DNA from: Micropruina glycogenica
Lineage (GTDB): Bacteria > Actinomycetota > Actinomycetes > Propionibacteriales > Propionibacteriaceae
NCBI RefSeq assembly: GCF_900289045.1
Contig: NZ_LT985188.1
Coordinates: 1,240,001-1,304,000, forward strand
Length of the DNA stretch: 64,000 nucleotides
Direction: 5' to 3'
The position numbers were made by a program, and so were the translations under genes. Shown here piece after piece: positions 47,392 to 56,078 of this stretch. The stretch's first letter is position 1. Each line of letters begins with the position of its first letter. Under the pieces are notes generated by a model that was not told where the DNA came from, ran no database searches, and was given only the letters and a program-made list of their open reading frames with translations.

Positions 47392-47889
47392 CTAGACCAC
47401 CTGGTGCAGCCAGCGGACGTCCGCGCCCTCGCCGGCCTGCCGAAAGACCTCGAGTTCGTCGTCCCAGGCGGTGCCGAGCAGGTCGTTGACCGCCTCGTGC
47501 AGACTGCGGCCGCCCAGCGCCTCGCGCACGACCGCGGCCTTCAGCCGCTGCTCGTTGATCATCACGTCGCCATGCAGGCCCACCGTGGCGTGAAACAGGC
47601 CCAGGGCCGGCGTGTACGAGTAGCGGACGGCCTCTGAGCTCGGCGTGGCCCGCTCGGTGACCTCGAACCGCAGCCGCTGCCAGCCCTTGAGGGCGCTGGT
47701 GAGCTTCGCGGACGTGCCGACGGGGCCCGTCCAGGCGTATTCGGCGCGATAGCTCGCGCGTTCGGCCGGCTGTGACAGCCAGGTCAGATGAATGGGTACG
47801 CCGATGGCGCCGCCCACGGCCCACTCGATATGCGGGCACAACGCGGACGGCGCAGAGTGGATCTGCACCACCCCATGGGTCGTCGCCAT
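47392..47889 (-). CDS. DUF3145 protein
   Basis: A 165-residue cytoplasmic protein, MATTHGVVQIHSAPSALCPHIEWAVGGA. The blocks FEVTERATPSSEAVRYSYTPALG and GLHGDVMINEQRLKAAV match the DUF3145 family, which is found beside fabF throughout actinobacteria. It may aid fatty acid metabolism, but this is only genomic context. The ATG at 47889 has GGAGAAGACC upstream; an upstream extension of 14 codons is not needed. Confidence 0.9.
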   Translation of the reverse strand: MATTHGVVQIHSAPSALCPHIEWAVGGAIGVPIHLTWLSQPAERASYRAEYAWTGPVGTSAKLTSALKGWQRLRFEVTERATPSSEAVRYSYTPALGLFHATVGLHGDVMINEQRLKAAVVREALGGRSLHEAVNDLLGTAWDDELEVFRQAGEGADVRWLHQVV

Positions 47890-48048
47890 GGTCTTCTCCT
47901 TCGGCCGGGTAGCTGCCTTCCCCTGCATCACCCGCTCGTCGGAGTGCGTCCATTGTGCCTCACCCGTACCAACCGCACCAAGCGGCTTCGGCGCTCATTC
48001 ACCCGGCCGGGCGTGTCGATGCCCGGCTCGTGACGGCACACTGGCTGA

Positions 48049-48471
48049 ATGCCGAAGACGACCAAACAGGGCAAACCGATCAAGGATGAGCTGCCCTCCC
48101 CGGTCCAGCGCTCCGACGCGCACGCGCAGGCCACGTTCGCCAAGACCTACGACTCGGCTATGGAGAGCTACGACGATGAGGGCCGGGCCAACGCCACCGC
48201 CTACGCCTCGCTGAAGCACAGCTACGAGAAGGTCGGCGACCACTGGGAGCGCAAAGACGAGCCGGGGCCGTCCGACGAGCGAGCCGAGGAGGGCGGCCTG
48301 AACGACAAGGAATCGGCGGGCGGGGTCGACGCCAAGGCTACGAAGGTGCACCTGCTCGGCATCGCCCGCAGGCTGAACGTCAAGGGCCGCTCGTCGATGA
48401 CCAAGGCCGAACTGGTGGACGCGATCGACAAGGCGAACGTGAAGGCCACGGCGAAGGCGCGTGAGGGCTGA
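48049..48471 (+). CDS. ChaB-like protein with Rho N-terminal domain
   Basis: A 140-residue hydrophilic protein. The N-terminal half is ChaB-like (LPSPVQRSDAHAQATFAKTYDSAM and TAYASLKHSYEKVGDHWERK). The C-terminal KVHLLGIARRLNVKGRSSMTKAELVDAIDKAN matches the Rho-N/SAP-type helix-extended fold. It is a combination frequently seen in actinobacteria, with unknown function. It is followed by a dispersed ATCCCGGC repeat (48480-48505). Confidence 0.85.
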   Translation: MPKTTKQGKPIKDELPSPVQRSDAHAQATFAKTYDSAMESYDDEGRANATAYASLKHSYEKVGDHWERKDEPGPSDERAEEGGLNDKESAGGVDAKATKVHLLGIARRLNVKGRSSMTKAELVDAIDKANVKATAKAREG

Positions 48472-48565
48472 CGCACCTCGTCATCCCGGCGCACGCCGGG
48501 ATCTCCCGGCTGCACCCGAAGAGTCCGGCTGTGACAAATGCCGCTGCGCCGGGTTGGATGGCTGC

Positions 48566-49345
48566 ATGAGTGACGACCGGGTGCTGGTGGAGCGGCGCGG
48601 CCACCTGCTGCTGATCGGCCTGAACCGCCCCGACAAGCGCAATGCGGCCGACCTGGCCATGCTGCACGAGTTGGCCCGCGCTTACGCAGTGCTGCACACC
48701 GACCCCGAGTTGCGCGTGGGGGTGGTGCACGCCGTCGGCGACCACTTCACCGGCGGACTCGATCTGGCCGACGTGGGGCCGGGGCTCGTCAGCGGCCAGC
48801 TCGACCTGGTGCCGTCCGGCGGCATCGACCCCTGGGGTCTGGTCACCGAGCCGGTGGCCAAACCGGTGGTGCTCGCCGCGCAGGGCACCTGCCTGACCCT
48901 GGGCGTCGAACTCGCCCTGGCCGCAGACGTGGTGGTGGCCGCCGACAGCACCCGCTTCGCCCAGTTGGAGGTGGCGCGCGGCATCATGGCGTTCGGTGGC
49001 GCGACGATCCGACTTCCCCGGTTGGGTTGGGGCGACGCGATGCGCTGGCTGCTCACCGGCGACTTCTTCGACGCGGCCGAGGCGCTGCGCATCGGCCTGG
49101 TGCAACAGGTGGTGCCGCACGGCGAGCAGGTGGACGCCGCAATCGCGATCGCCGAACGCATCGCCGCGCAGGCCCCGCTGGCCGTGCAGGCCACGCTGGC
49201 CAACGCTCGGCTCGCCCTGCACGACCCGCAGGCCGCGGCCGACAGGCTGCGCCGACTGGTGGCGATGCTCGCGGGTACCCAGGACGCACAAAGTGCGATG
49301 ACGGCCTTTCTGAGCGGAAGACCGATTGACTTCGAGGGTCGCTGA
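48566..49345 (+). CDS. Enoyl-CoA hydratase/isomerase family protein
   Basis: A 259-residue crotonase. The opening LVERRGHLLLIGLNRPDKRNAADL is typical. The oxyanion-hole segment HFTGGLDL and the second block LAADVVVAADSTRFAQLEVARGIMAFGG are present. The ATG at 48566 gives MSDDRVLV. Whether it is a hydratase, isomerase or another crotonase cannot be decided: the usual catalytic glutamate pair is not obvious (the second block offers E in LEVARG, while the first position is less clear). No operon partner is adjacent. Confidence 0.85.
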   Translation: MSDDRVLVERRGHLLLIGLNRPDKRNAADLAMLHELARAYAVLHTDPELRVGVVHAVGDHFTGGLDLADVGPGLVSGQLDLVPSGGIDPWGLVTEPVAKPVVLAAQGTCLTLGVELALAADVVVAADSTRFAQLEVARGIMAFGGATIRLPRLGWGDAMRWLLTGDFFDAAEALRIGLVQQVVPHGEQVDAAIAIAERIAAQAPLAVQATLANARLALHDPQAAADRLRRLVAMLAGTQDAQSAMTAFLSGRPIDFEGR

Positions 49346-49419
49346 GGCTCACCGTCCGCGCATACCCACCAGGAGTTGGTCGCAGTACGCTGAGCACACC
49401 CCCACCCTGAGGAAGCGCC

Positions 49420-50553
49420 ATGCGGTCACTATTCCCCCATGCGGTCGCCATCGTGACCGCCCTCACCGTCACCGGGTCGTCCCTGACTGCAACGGCACCT
49501 CCGGCCGCGGCGGCGCCCACGCCAGTCATCACTGCAGTGGCGAGCGGCCTCACTATTCCCTGGGACGTCACCTGGGTCGGCTCCACGATGCTGTTCGACG
49601 AGCGGCCCGGACGACTCTGGTCGCTCCAGCCCGGCGGCACGCCACAACGGGTGAGCCTCGATCTACCGCCGATCTTCACCAACTCTGAGTCGGGAATGCT
49701 GGGCATGGTGGCTGACCCGAACGCGGCCAGCAACGGCCTGTTCTACACCTGCCTGTCGGTCGCCAAGGACGACGGCACCGCCAAAGACGTCGAGGTCTGG
49801 AAATGGCAACTCACCGATGCCACCACGGCGGTCAAGGTGAAGACCCTGATCACCGGCATTCCGGTCAACAAGGGCAGACACAACGGCTGCCGGCTGCGCT
49901 TCCGGTCGAGCGACCGGCTGTACATCGGCACGGGCGATGCGGCTCAGGGCACGAATCCGCAGAACCTGAAATCGTTGGGCGGCAAGGTGCTGCGGGTGAC
50001 GGCCGACGGCACTCCCCCGTCGACGAACCCGTTCTACGCCAAAGGGGGTAACGCGCGGTACGTGTGGACCTACGGGCATCGCAACGTGCAAGGCCTCGCC
50101 CACCGCACCGACGGCGTCGACCAGATGTGGTCGGTCGAACACGGCCCCAGTCGCGACGACGAGATCAATCGCATCATCGGCGGGACGAACTACGGGTGGT
50201 CGCCGACGCCTGGTTACAACGAGTCCCGTGCGATGACCGACACCAAGCGGTACCCCAAAGCCAAGACCGCGCGCTGGCGATCCGGGTCACCCACCGTGGC
50301 ACCCAGCGGCGCGACCTTCCTGAACGGGTCCCAGTGGGGCGACTGGAACGGCCACCTGGCCGTTGGCCTGCTCAAGGGTCAGGGCATCCTGCTGTTCCGG
50401 GTGACCGGCACCGAGACGGTGCGCAGAGTGACCGAGATCGCCACCACCTACGGCCGCGTGCGCGCCGTGCAGCAAGGTCCGGACGGAGCCCTGTACTTCA
50501 CCACCTCGAACGGCGACGGCCTCGACGGTGTGTACCGCCTCACCCTTACCTGA
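49420..50553 (+). CDS. Secreted PQQ-type sugar dehydrogenase (YliI/GSDH family)
   Basis: A 377-residue six-bladed propeller with signal peptide AIVTALTVTGSSLTATAPPAAAAP. GSDH family motifs are SGLTIPWDVTW, SESGMLGMVADP, KGRHNGCRLRF (with the active-site histidine position), YIGTGDA, YVWTYGHRNVQGLAHR, WSVEHGPSRDDEINRI, GGTNYGWSP and TYGRVRAVQQGPDGALYFTT. These oxidise aldose sugars with PQQ, although some members lack the cofactor. No PQQ biosynthesis genes are in the window. Confidence 0.92.
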   Translation: MRSLFPHAVAIVTALTVTGSSLTATAPPAAAAPTPVITAVASGLTIPWDVTWVGSTMLFDERPGRLWSLQPGGTPQRVSLDLPPIFTNSESGMLGMVADPNAASNGLFYTCLSVAKDDGTAKDVEVWKWQLTDATTAVKVKTLITGIPVNKGRHNGCRLRFRSSDRLYIGTGDAAQGTNPQNLKSLGGKVLRVTADGTPPSTNPFYAKGGNARYVWTYGHRNVQGLAHRTDGVDQMWSVEHGPSRDDEINRIIGGTNYGWSPTPGYNESRAMTDTKRYPKAKTARWRSGSPTVAPSGATFLNGSQWGDWNGHLAVGLLKGQGILLFRVTGTETVRRVTEIATTYGRVRAVQQGPDGALYFTTSNGDGLDGVYRLTLT

Positions 50554-50572
50554 GGCCACCAGGGCCAGCGGG

Positions 50573-50700
50573 ACCCGAGGACGGCTACGTGGTCGGCCAG
50601 GGTCGTCGTGGGCCCGTGCCGGTGCACCACGAGGAAGCTGCAGCCGGGTGGCCGAGTTGGTGGTGGCGGCTCGGGTCGCGGCGGCCGCGGCGAGGCCTAA
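50573..50700 (+). pseudogene. Inverted remnant of a VWA gene
   Basis: On the plus strand, 50573-50655 encodes EDGYVVGQGRRGPVPVHHEE, matching DDGYVVDQGRREPVPVNHEE of the adjacent minus-strand VWA protein. By eye about 65 of 79 bases match the complement of 50937-51013. Downstream the reading frame is lost, though CTGCAGC and GTGGCCGA still align. On the other strand a LGSRWP-like codon run near 50560-50575 mimics the C-termini (LGARWP) of the two intact VWA genes. The 193-base gap thus seems to be scrambled VWA debris. Confidence 0.7.
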
Positions 50701-50746
50701 GGCGACCGAGGGGTGCAGAACGGCCCGCCCGACGACCCGCGCTCGC

Positions 50747-51709
50747 TCAGGGCCAGCGGGCGCCCAACGCGATCACTGCCATCGACGCGAGCACCGCGAA
50801 ACCGAGCGCCCAGCCGGCGTAGTACTCGGTGACCTCTTGCTGAACCTTTACATAACCCACCTGTTCGGCAATGGCCGAGTACACCTGCTTCAGTTCATCG
50901 CCGGAGGCTGCGGCAAACTTCTTCCCGCCCGAGATGTCGGCCACTCGCTGCAGTTCTTCGTGATTTACCGGAACCGGTTCACGACGACCCTGGTCCACCA
51001 CGTAGCCATCATCCGTGCCGTAGGCGATGGTGTAAATGGGATAGCCGCGGTTCTTCGCCTCCTTCGCCGCAGGCGCTGAATACCGCGGGATATTTGTATA
51101 GCCATCCGAGAGCAACACGATTGCGCCGGGCGCCGGATCCTCGGGGTGATCGGGATCAACAGGGGCTAGCGCCAGCGCATCGAGCGACGAATAGATTCCT
51201 TCACCGATCGAAGTGGACGGGGCCACCTGCAGATTGTCGATGGCCCGCGACACCAGGCCGCGATCGGTGGTCGGGGCCACCACCACCGCCGCCGAGCCGG
51301 CGAAGGCGACCAGGGCCACGTTGAACCGCGGCGGCAGCATGCCCAGAAAGTCCTTGGCGCCGGCCTTCGCCGCGTCGAGCCGGTTGGGTTTGACGTCTTC
51401 GGCGATCATCGAGCGCGACACGTCGAGGGCGATCACGATGGTGGCCCGGTCGCGCGGCACGTCCACCTGATCGGACGGCTTCGCGAACGCCACGTTGAGC
51501 GCAGCCAACGACAGCACGGCCGCGCCGACGGCGATGTGCCGCTTCCACGCCTGCTGCTTGGGTAGCACCCGGTCGAGGTTGGTGATGCCGGTGGTGCGGC
51601 TGCGTGCGCTCTTGCGGCGCAGCAGCACGAAGTAGAGCAGCAGCAGCACCGGAATCAGCAGCATCCACCACAGCCGCTCCGGTTCGATGAACGAGATCAT
51701 GGGAATCAT
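50747..51709 (-). CDS. VWA-domain membrane protein, second copy
   Basis: About 320 residues. Helices flank the domain (ERLWWMLLIPVLLLLYFVLL and HIAVGAAVLSLAALNVAFA at the N-terminus; WALGFAVLASMAVIALG at the C-terminus). The VWA domain has the metal-ion site DVSRSM and the later T and D positions, with IVLLSDGYTN. It is 35-40% like the upstream VWA protein, so it is an old tandem duplicate. The ATG at 51709 overlaps the upstream stop (TGATG) with GAGG eight bases before; a GTG three codons upstream is an alternative. It forms a Bat-like module with moxR and DUF58. Confidence 0.88.
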   Translation of the reverse strand: MIPMISFIEPERLWWMLLIPVLLLLYFVLLRRKSARSRTTGITNLDRVLPKQQAWKRHIAVGAAVLSLAALNVAFAKPSDQVDVPRDRATIVIALDVSRSMIAEDVKPNRLDAAKAGAKDFLGMLPPRFNVALVAFAGSAAVVVAPTTDRGLVSRAIDNLQVAPSTSIGEGIYSSLDALALAPVDPDHPEDPAPGAIVLLSDGYTNIPRYSAPAAKEAKNRGYPIYTIAYGTDDGYVVDQGRREPVPVNHEELQRVADISGGKKFAAASGDELKQVYSAIAEQVGYVKVQQEVTEYYAGWALGFAVLASMAVIALGARWP

Positions 51710-52668
51710 CAGGGCCACCTCGCTCCGAGCGAGACGGCGGCCAGTGCGGCGACCACGGCGAACGCCAGGCCGTAACCGGCCCAGGTCGCGGTGATCTCTT
51801 TGCGCACCTCTTCGTAGCCGACTTCACTTCGGATGTTCTTGTACACAGAGTCCAGTTGGCCGACGTTCTCGGCCGCGTAGGCCTGCCCGTTGGTCATGGA
51901 CGCGATCCGCTGCAACAACGCCTTGTCGGGCGGAACCTTCTCGCGTTTGCCGTCGAGGTCGACGTAGCCGTTCTCGGTGCCGTACGCGATGGTGTAGATC
52001 GGCACCTTGGCCTTGGCGGCCTCGGCCGCCTCTTGGGTGGGCGAGCGGCCGGCGGTGTTCTGGCCGTCGCTCAGCAGCACGATGGCGCCGGGCGGAATGG
52101 AGCCGTCCGCAGCCTTGGGGGCCGACTGCAGGGTGGCCATCGCCACGTTGATCGCGTCGCCGATGGCGGTGGAGTCTTGCAGGGTGAGCGCGTCGATGGC
52201 GCGATTCACCTGACCGCGGTCGGTGGTGGGTGGCATGCGGGCCGCCGGGTTGCCCGACAGGCTCACCAGCGCCACGTTGTACTGCGCGGGCAGCGATGCC
52301 ACGAACTGCTTGGCCTCGTCTTTGGCGGCGTCCAACCGGTTGGGCTTGACGTCGGTGGACGCCATCGACTGGCTGACGTCGAGCACCAGCACGATGGTGG
52401 CACGCTCGCGCGGCACCCGGTCGACGCCGCTGGGCCGCGACCAGGCGATGGTCAGCGCGGCCAGGCTGAGCAGGGTGAGCGCCACGGCCAGGTGACGCCG
52501 CCACTGCGACTGCACCGGCACCACCGCACCCAGCACACCGGTGTTGGTGAACCGCATGCCCGAGCGGTTCTTTCGCCTGGTCAGGTAGACATAAGCGGCC
52601 ACCAGCAGCGGAATGAGCAGCAGCCACCACAGGCGTTCGGGGTTGAGAAACATCTGTTCGATGTTCAT
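51709..52668 (-). CDS. VWA-domain membrane protein, first copy
   Basis: A 319-residue protein of the BatA/Rv1481 type. N-terminal helices are ERLWWLLLIPLLVAAYVYL and HLAVALTLLSLAALTIAWS. The VWA metal site is DVSQSM in VLVLDVSQSMASTDV. A C-terminal helix (YGLAFAVVAALAAVSLG) follows. It overlaps DUF58 by ATGA and the second VWA gene by one base. MoxR ATPases with VWA proteins act as chaperone-like insertion or assembly systems; the client here is unknown. Confidence 0.9.
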   Translation of the reverse strand: MNIEQMFLNPERLWWLLLIPLLVAAYVYLTRRKNRSGMRFTNTGVLGAVVPVQSQWRRHLAVALTLLSLAALTIAWSRPSGVDRVPRERATIVLVLDVSQSMASTDVKPNRLDAAKDEAKQFVASLPAQYNVALVSLSGNPAARMPPTTDRGQVNRAIDALTLQDSTAIGDAINVAMATLQSAPKAADGSIPPGAIVLLSDGQNTAGRSPTQEAAEAAKAKVPIYTIAYGTENGYVDLDGKREKVPPDKALLQRIASMTNGQAYAAENVGQLDSVYKNIRSEVGYEEVRKEITATWAGYGLAFAVVAALAAVSLGARWP

Positions 52669-53714
52669 TTGCTCACCCCCTGCGGCGGTTGGTGCAACAT
52701 GCCCGCCACCCGCCGGTAGGCGAGCACGAACCGTGCAATGTCTTGCACCCAGTCTGTATCCGTACGCAACTGAATGTGCGCCACGCCCGCCCGGCGCAGC
52801 GCGATGCGGATGCGTTCACGCTGCGCGGCCGAGGCGGCGTCCATGCGTTCGCGGGCGCCGGAGTCGCTGGTGTTGACGTAGCGCTGAAAGTCGGTTTCGG
52901 GGTCGCGGATCAGAATGTCGCCCACGTCGGGAAACTCGACCTCACGCTTGTCGACCACCTCGACGGCCAGCACCTGGTTGCGCACCGCCAGCCGGCGCAT
53001 CGGACGTTCCCAGTCGGGCTCGATGTTCGGGTCGAGTTCGGAATCGCCGGCCGACAAGAAGTCGGACACCACGATGCGCATGCCGCGGCGGCGCTGCAAA
53101 CGGGTGAGCTGCTCGACGCCGGCGGCCAGCGTGTAGGGCCCGGCGCTGTGGTCGGGCACGATCGGCTCTTCGAGCATGCGGCGCAGCAGCCCGTACAGGG
53201 CGGTGCGGCCCGAACGCGCGGGCAGCCGCTTGATGCGGTCGGGCCGCATGATCAGCCCGCCGAACCGGTCACCCATCTTCTGCGACAGAAACCCGATGGT
53301 GGCGATCGCCGCGATGCCCAGGTCGCGCTTGGTGACTCCCCCGGTGCCCCAGTTCATGGACGGCGTGACGTCGAGCAGCGCCCACACCTCGAGTTCGCGG
53401 TCGGCGATGGTGTCACGCACGTGCGGCGTCTGGGTGCGTGCGGTGACGGCCCAGTCGATCTTGCGCACGTCGTCCTGGCCGGGCACGTACAACCGGGCGT
53501 CGTTGGTTTCGGAGCCGGGCCCGGGCAGCAGGCCGCGGTGGTCGCCGTGCAGAAAGCCCTCCAGGCGCCGCACGATGGTGAGTTCAAGCCGGCGCAGCGC
53601 CGCCTCGGGGGCGAGCTTGTGCAGCGGCAGCGTGGCGTGGGTGGGTTCGCGCAGCACCGACTCCACCGCGCCGAGGTCGTCGGCGGGCGGTTCGAACTGC
53701 GGTTGCTGGGTCAA
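52665..53714 (-). CDS. DUF58 protein of the MoxR cluster
   Basis: A 349-residue protein with the DUF58 core ETNDARLYVPGQDDVRKIDWAVTARTQTPHVRD, followed by a VWA-like fold with LDVTPSMNWG in place of the metal site. DRFGGLIMRPDRIKRLPARSGR and MRIVVSDFLSAGDSE are also characteristic. It starts with TTG at 53714 (MTQQPQFEPP), six bases after the moxR stop. Expression is probably coupled with moxR. Confidence 0.9.
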   Translation of the reverse strand: MTQQPQFEPPADDLGAVESVLREPTHATLPLHKLAPEAALRRLELTIVRRLEGFLHGDHRGLLPGPGSETNDARLYVPGQDDVRKIDWAVTARTQTPHVRDTIADRELEVWALLDVTPSMNWGTGGVTKRDLGIAAIATIGFLSQKMGDRFGGLIMRPDRIKRLPARSGRTALYGLLRRMLEEPIVPDHSAGPYTLAAGVEQLTRLQRRRGMRIVVSDFLSAGDSELDPNIEPDWERPMRRLAVRNQVLAVEVVDKREVEFPDVGDILIRDPETDFQRYVNTSDSGARERMDAASAAQRERIRIALRRAGVAHIQLRTDTDWVQDIARFVLAYRRVAGMLHQPPQGVSK

Positions 53715-53719
53715 CGTGC

Positions 53720-54799
53720 TCAGGACGGGTAGCTGGGGTTGTGCCGGTGCTGGGTGTGCGACTGGTCACGCTGCTGCTGGTTCCACACCGGGGTGGGCGG
53801 CGGCACCATCGCGACGATGCGCTCGACCACCTGGCTGGGGGCGATGTTGTCGGCGACGGCGTCGAAGCCGAGCACCAGACGGTGCGACATGACGTCTTTG
53901 GCGACCGCCTGCACGTCGGTGGGCAGCACGTAGTCACGGCCGTGAATCAGCGCCAGCGCACGGGCCGCGGCGACCAGGCCCAGGGTGGCGCGCGGCGAGC
54001 AACCGATCTGGATCACCGAGGTCAGGTCGGGCATGCCGAACTCAGCCGGGGTGCGAGTGGCCAGCACCAGCCGCACGATGTACTCGGCCACCAGGTTGTG
54101 CACGAACACGTTCGAGGCCTGGTCTTGCAGCTCTTTGACCCGGTCGGGGTTCAGCACGTTGGTGGGCTCGGGCGGCGTCACGCTCATGCGGCGCAGGATC
54201 TCGAACTCTTCGTTGCCGCGCGGGTACGGCACGTCGACCTTGAGCAGAAAGCGGTCGCGCTGCGCCTCGGGCAGCGGGTAGACGCCCTCGGACTCGATCG
54301 GGTTCTGGGTGGCGATCACGATGAACGGCTTCGGCACCGGGTAGGTGGTGCCGCCGATCGACACCTGCCGCTCGGCCATCAGTTCCAGCATCGCCGACTG
54401 CACCTTGGCCGGGGCTCGGTTGATCTCGTCGGCCAGCACGAAGTTGACGAACACCGGGCCCAGCGCGATGTCGAACTTCTCTTGCCGGGCCGAGTAGATG
54501 CGCGTGCCGACGATGTCGGAGGGCACCAGGTCGGGGGTGAACTGAATGCGGCTGAAGTCGCCGCCCACCACGGTGGCGAAGCTGCGCACCGCGAGCGTTT
54601 TGGCCACGCCCGGGACGCCTTCGAGCAGCACGTGCCCCTTGGCCAGCAGTCCGACCATCAACTGCTCGACCATGTGCTCCTGGCCGACGATCACCCGCTG
54701 CACCTGGGCGATCGCCTCGCCCAGCACGCGGGCCGCCTCGCGGGTGGCCGGATTGGCGTCCGGCTGCTGCTGGCCCGGGCCCTGGGTCGGATTCGACAC
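53720..54799 (-). CDS. moxR: MoxR-family AAA+ ATPase
   Basis: A 359-residue AAA+ ATPase. Walker A is LLEGVPGVAKT, Walker B is FVLADEINRAPAKVQSAMLELM, and sensor 1 is FIVIATQNPIESEG. The arginine-finger region EAQRDRFLLKVDV and the C-terminal lid follow. The GTG at 54799 (VSNPTQGPGQQQ) is chosen because AGGAG lies six bases upstream. A glutamine/proline-rich tail (TPVWNQQQRDQSHTQH) is unusual. First gene of moxR-DUF58-VWA-VWA. Confidence 0.93.
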   Translation of the reverse strand: MSNPTQGPGQQQPDANPATREAARVLGEAIAQVQRVIVGQEHMVEQLMVGLLAKGHVLLEGVPGVAKTLAVRSFATVVGGDFSRIQFTPDLVPSDIVGTRIYSARQEKFDIALGPVFVNFVLADEINRAPAKVQSAMLELMAERQVSIGGTTYPVPKPFIVIATQNPIESEGVYPLPEAQRDRFLLKVDVPYPRGNEEFEILRRMSVTPPEPTNVLNPDRVKELQDQASNVFVHNLVAEYIVRLVLATRTPAEFGMPDLTSVIQIGCSPRATLGLVAAARALALIHGRDYVLPTDVQAVAKDVMSHRLVLGFDAVADNIAPSQVVERIVAMVPPPTPVWNQQQRDQSHTQHRHNPSYPS

Positions 54800-55148
54800 G
54801 CGTGTCTCCTGATCGCTGATCACCTGGTGCGGGCACCGCCCGCAGATACGTGCGCAACCTTACCGGGCGCCTGCGTCACCTTCGTGGGTGTCGCACAGGG
54901 TCGTCACAGGCTCGGCCGTGGACCTCGCCACCCCTGTCGCAGTCACCCGACCGACCACGAGCAAGCGCGTCACACGGGCCACGAGGTCTCTGCGGCCCGC
55001 ACCCAAGGGGGCCGGCTTCGTCCCCCCGGTCTGGCGCTGCCCCACCTGCATTGACCGCCGGCCGGAGCGTTGCCCGGCATCGGGCAGAATGGACACCGCC
55101 TGCGGAGTTCGGCCCAGCGGTTTGGCTCCTGTGATGAGATGGGAGCCG
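54800..55148. other. Divergent intergenic region without recognised gene
   Basis: Between moxR and the repeat-tailed membrane protein there are 349 bases. No gene family is recognised on either strand, although the plus strand stays open in phase with the downstream gene from about 54888. Promoters for both directions must lie here; TTGACC occurs near 55050 without a well-placed -10. Confidence 0.5.
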
Positions 55149-56078
55149 ATGTCAGAGCAACAGCCCCCGGCACCCGGCGACCCACAGTCGCCGGGCGGCG
55201 CCCCTGTACCGCTGACGCCCCTGCTGTCGGACGATCCGCCCAAGATCGGCGACTTCTGGCTCGACGCGCGACTGATCGCGACCCCGTCGGGGGTGGCGTA
55301 CGCCGGTCACGACGACGCCAACACGCCGGTCATGCTGTTGCTGCTGTCAGAAGGCGCGGCGAACGACCCCGCCGCGCGTGACCGGCTGGCCGGGCTGGTC
55401 AACCAGCTGCACATCGACACCGTCATCGCCCGCGGCGGCCACGGCCAGGACGAGGGCCGGCTCGGCAACAAGTACCGCCACGAGTCCGACGATCCGGTCG
55501 ACCCGGACGACGCGCCGCTGGCGCCCTGGGTGGCGCTGGCCTACGACGGCTCCCCCGCCGCGATCGGCGAGGCGGGCCGCATTCTCGACGAGGTGGCACT
55601 GGCCCGGTTGCCGCTGCAGGGTACCCCGGCCGGGCCCGACTACCGGCTGCACTGGATCGACCGGTCGGGCCCAGGCGTCGCACGGTTGTGGCCGCTGCCC
55701 TGGCCCGGACGCCACGACCGGGCCGGCTGGGTGTCGATTCTGGCGTCGTGGTTGTTGATGCTGCTGCTCGCCGCCCTGGCCGTGCTGATCGCCATTCTGA
55801 TCTTTCAGCAGTCGCCCCAGCAGAGCCCACCGCCTCCCGTCGACTCCACCGCGTCGCCGCAGTCGGGGCAGCCCTCGCCACAGTCGGGCTCGCCGTCACC
55901 GCAGTCGGGTTCGCCATCCCCCCAGTCGGGCTCGCCGTCACCGCAGTCGGGTTCGCCGTCCCCCCAGTCGGGCTCGCCGTCCCCCCAGTCGGGCTCACCC
56001 TCACCGCAGTCGGGCTCGCCGTCCCCCCAGTCGGGCTCGCCGGGCGCCGGCCAACCGACCCCGAACTCGCGACTGTGA
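55149..56078 (+). CDS. Membrane-anchored protein with PSPQSGS repeat tail
   Basis: A 309-residue protein of unknown function. Residues 1-190 form a proline-rich start and a soluble domain (DDPPKIGDFWLDARLIATPSGVAYAG, GRLGNKYRHESDD and APWVALAYDGSPAAIGEAG). A helix WVSILASWLLMLLLAALAVLIAILIF (about 197-222) is followed by a Q/S/P tail with one partial and eight full PSPQSGS heptads. The ATG at 55149 has GGGAG close by. The tail would be extracytoplasmic if the N-terminus is cytoplasmic. It overlaps the HAD gene start (GTGA). Confidence 0.75.
   Translation: MSEQQPPAPGDPQSPGGAPVPLTPLLSDDPPKIGDFWLDARLIATPSGVAYAGHDDANTPVMLLLLSEGAANDPAARDRLAGLVNQLHIDTVIARGGHGQDEGRLGNKYRHESDDPVDPDDAPLAPWVALAYDGSPAAIGEAGRILDEVALARLPLQGTPAGPDYRLHWIDRSGPGVARLWPLPWPGRHDRAGWVSILASWLLMLLLAALAVLIAILIFQQSPQQSPPPPVDSTASPQSGQPSPQSGSPSPQSGSPSPQSGSPSPQSGSPSPQSGSPSPQSGSPSPQSGSPSPQSGSPGAGQPTPNSRL
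55856..56040 (+). repeat. 21-bp in-frame minisatellite encoding PSPQSGS
   Basis: Eight 21-base units plus a partial unit, with consensus CCGTCACCGCAGTCGGGCTC and a final G. Variation is mostly at third positions (CCC/CCA/CCG). Because the unit is a multiple of three, copy-number changes lengthen or shorten the tail without a frameshift. Confidence 0.9.
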
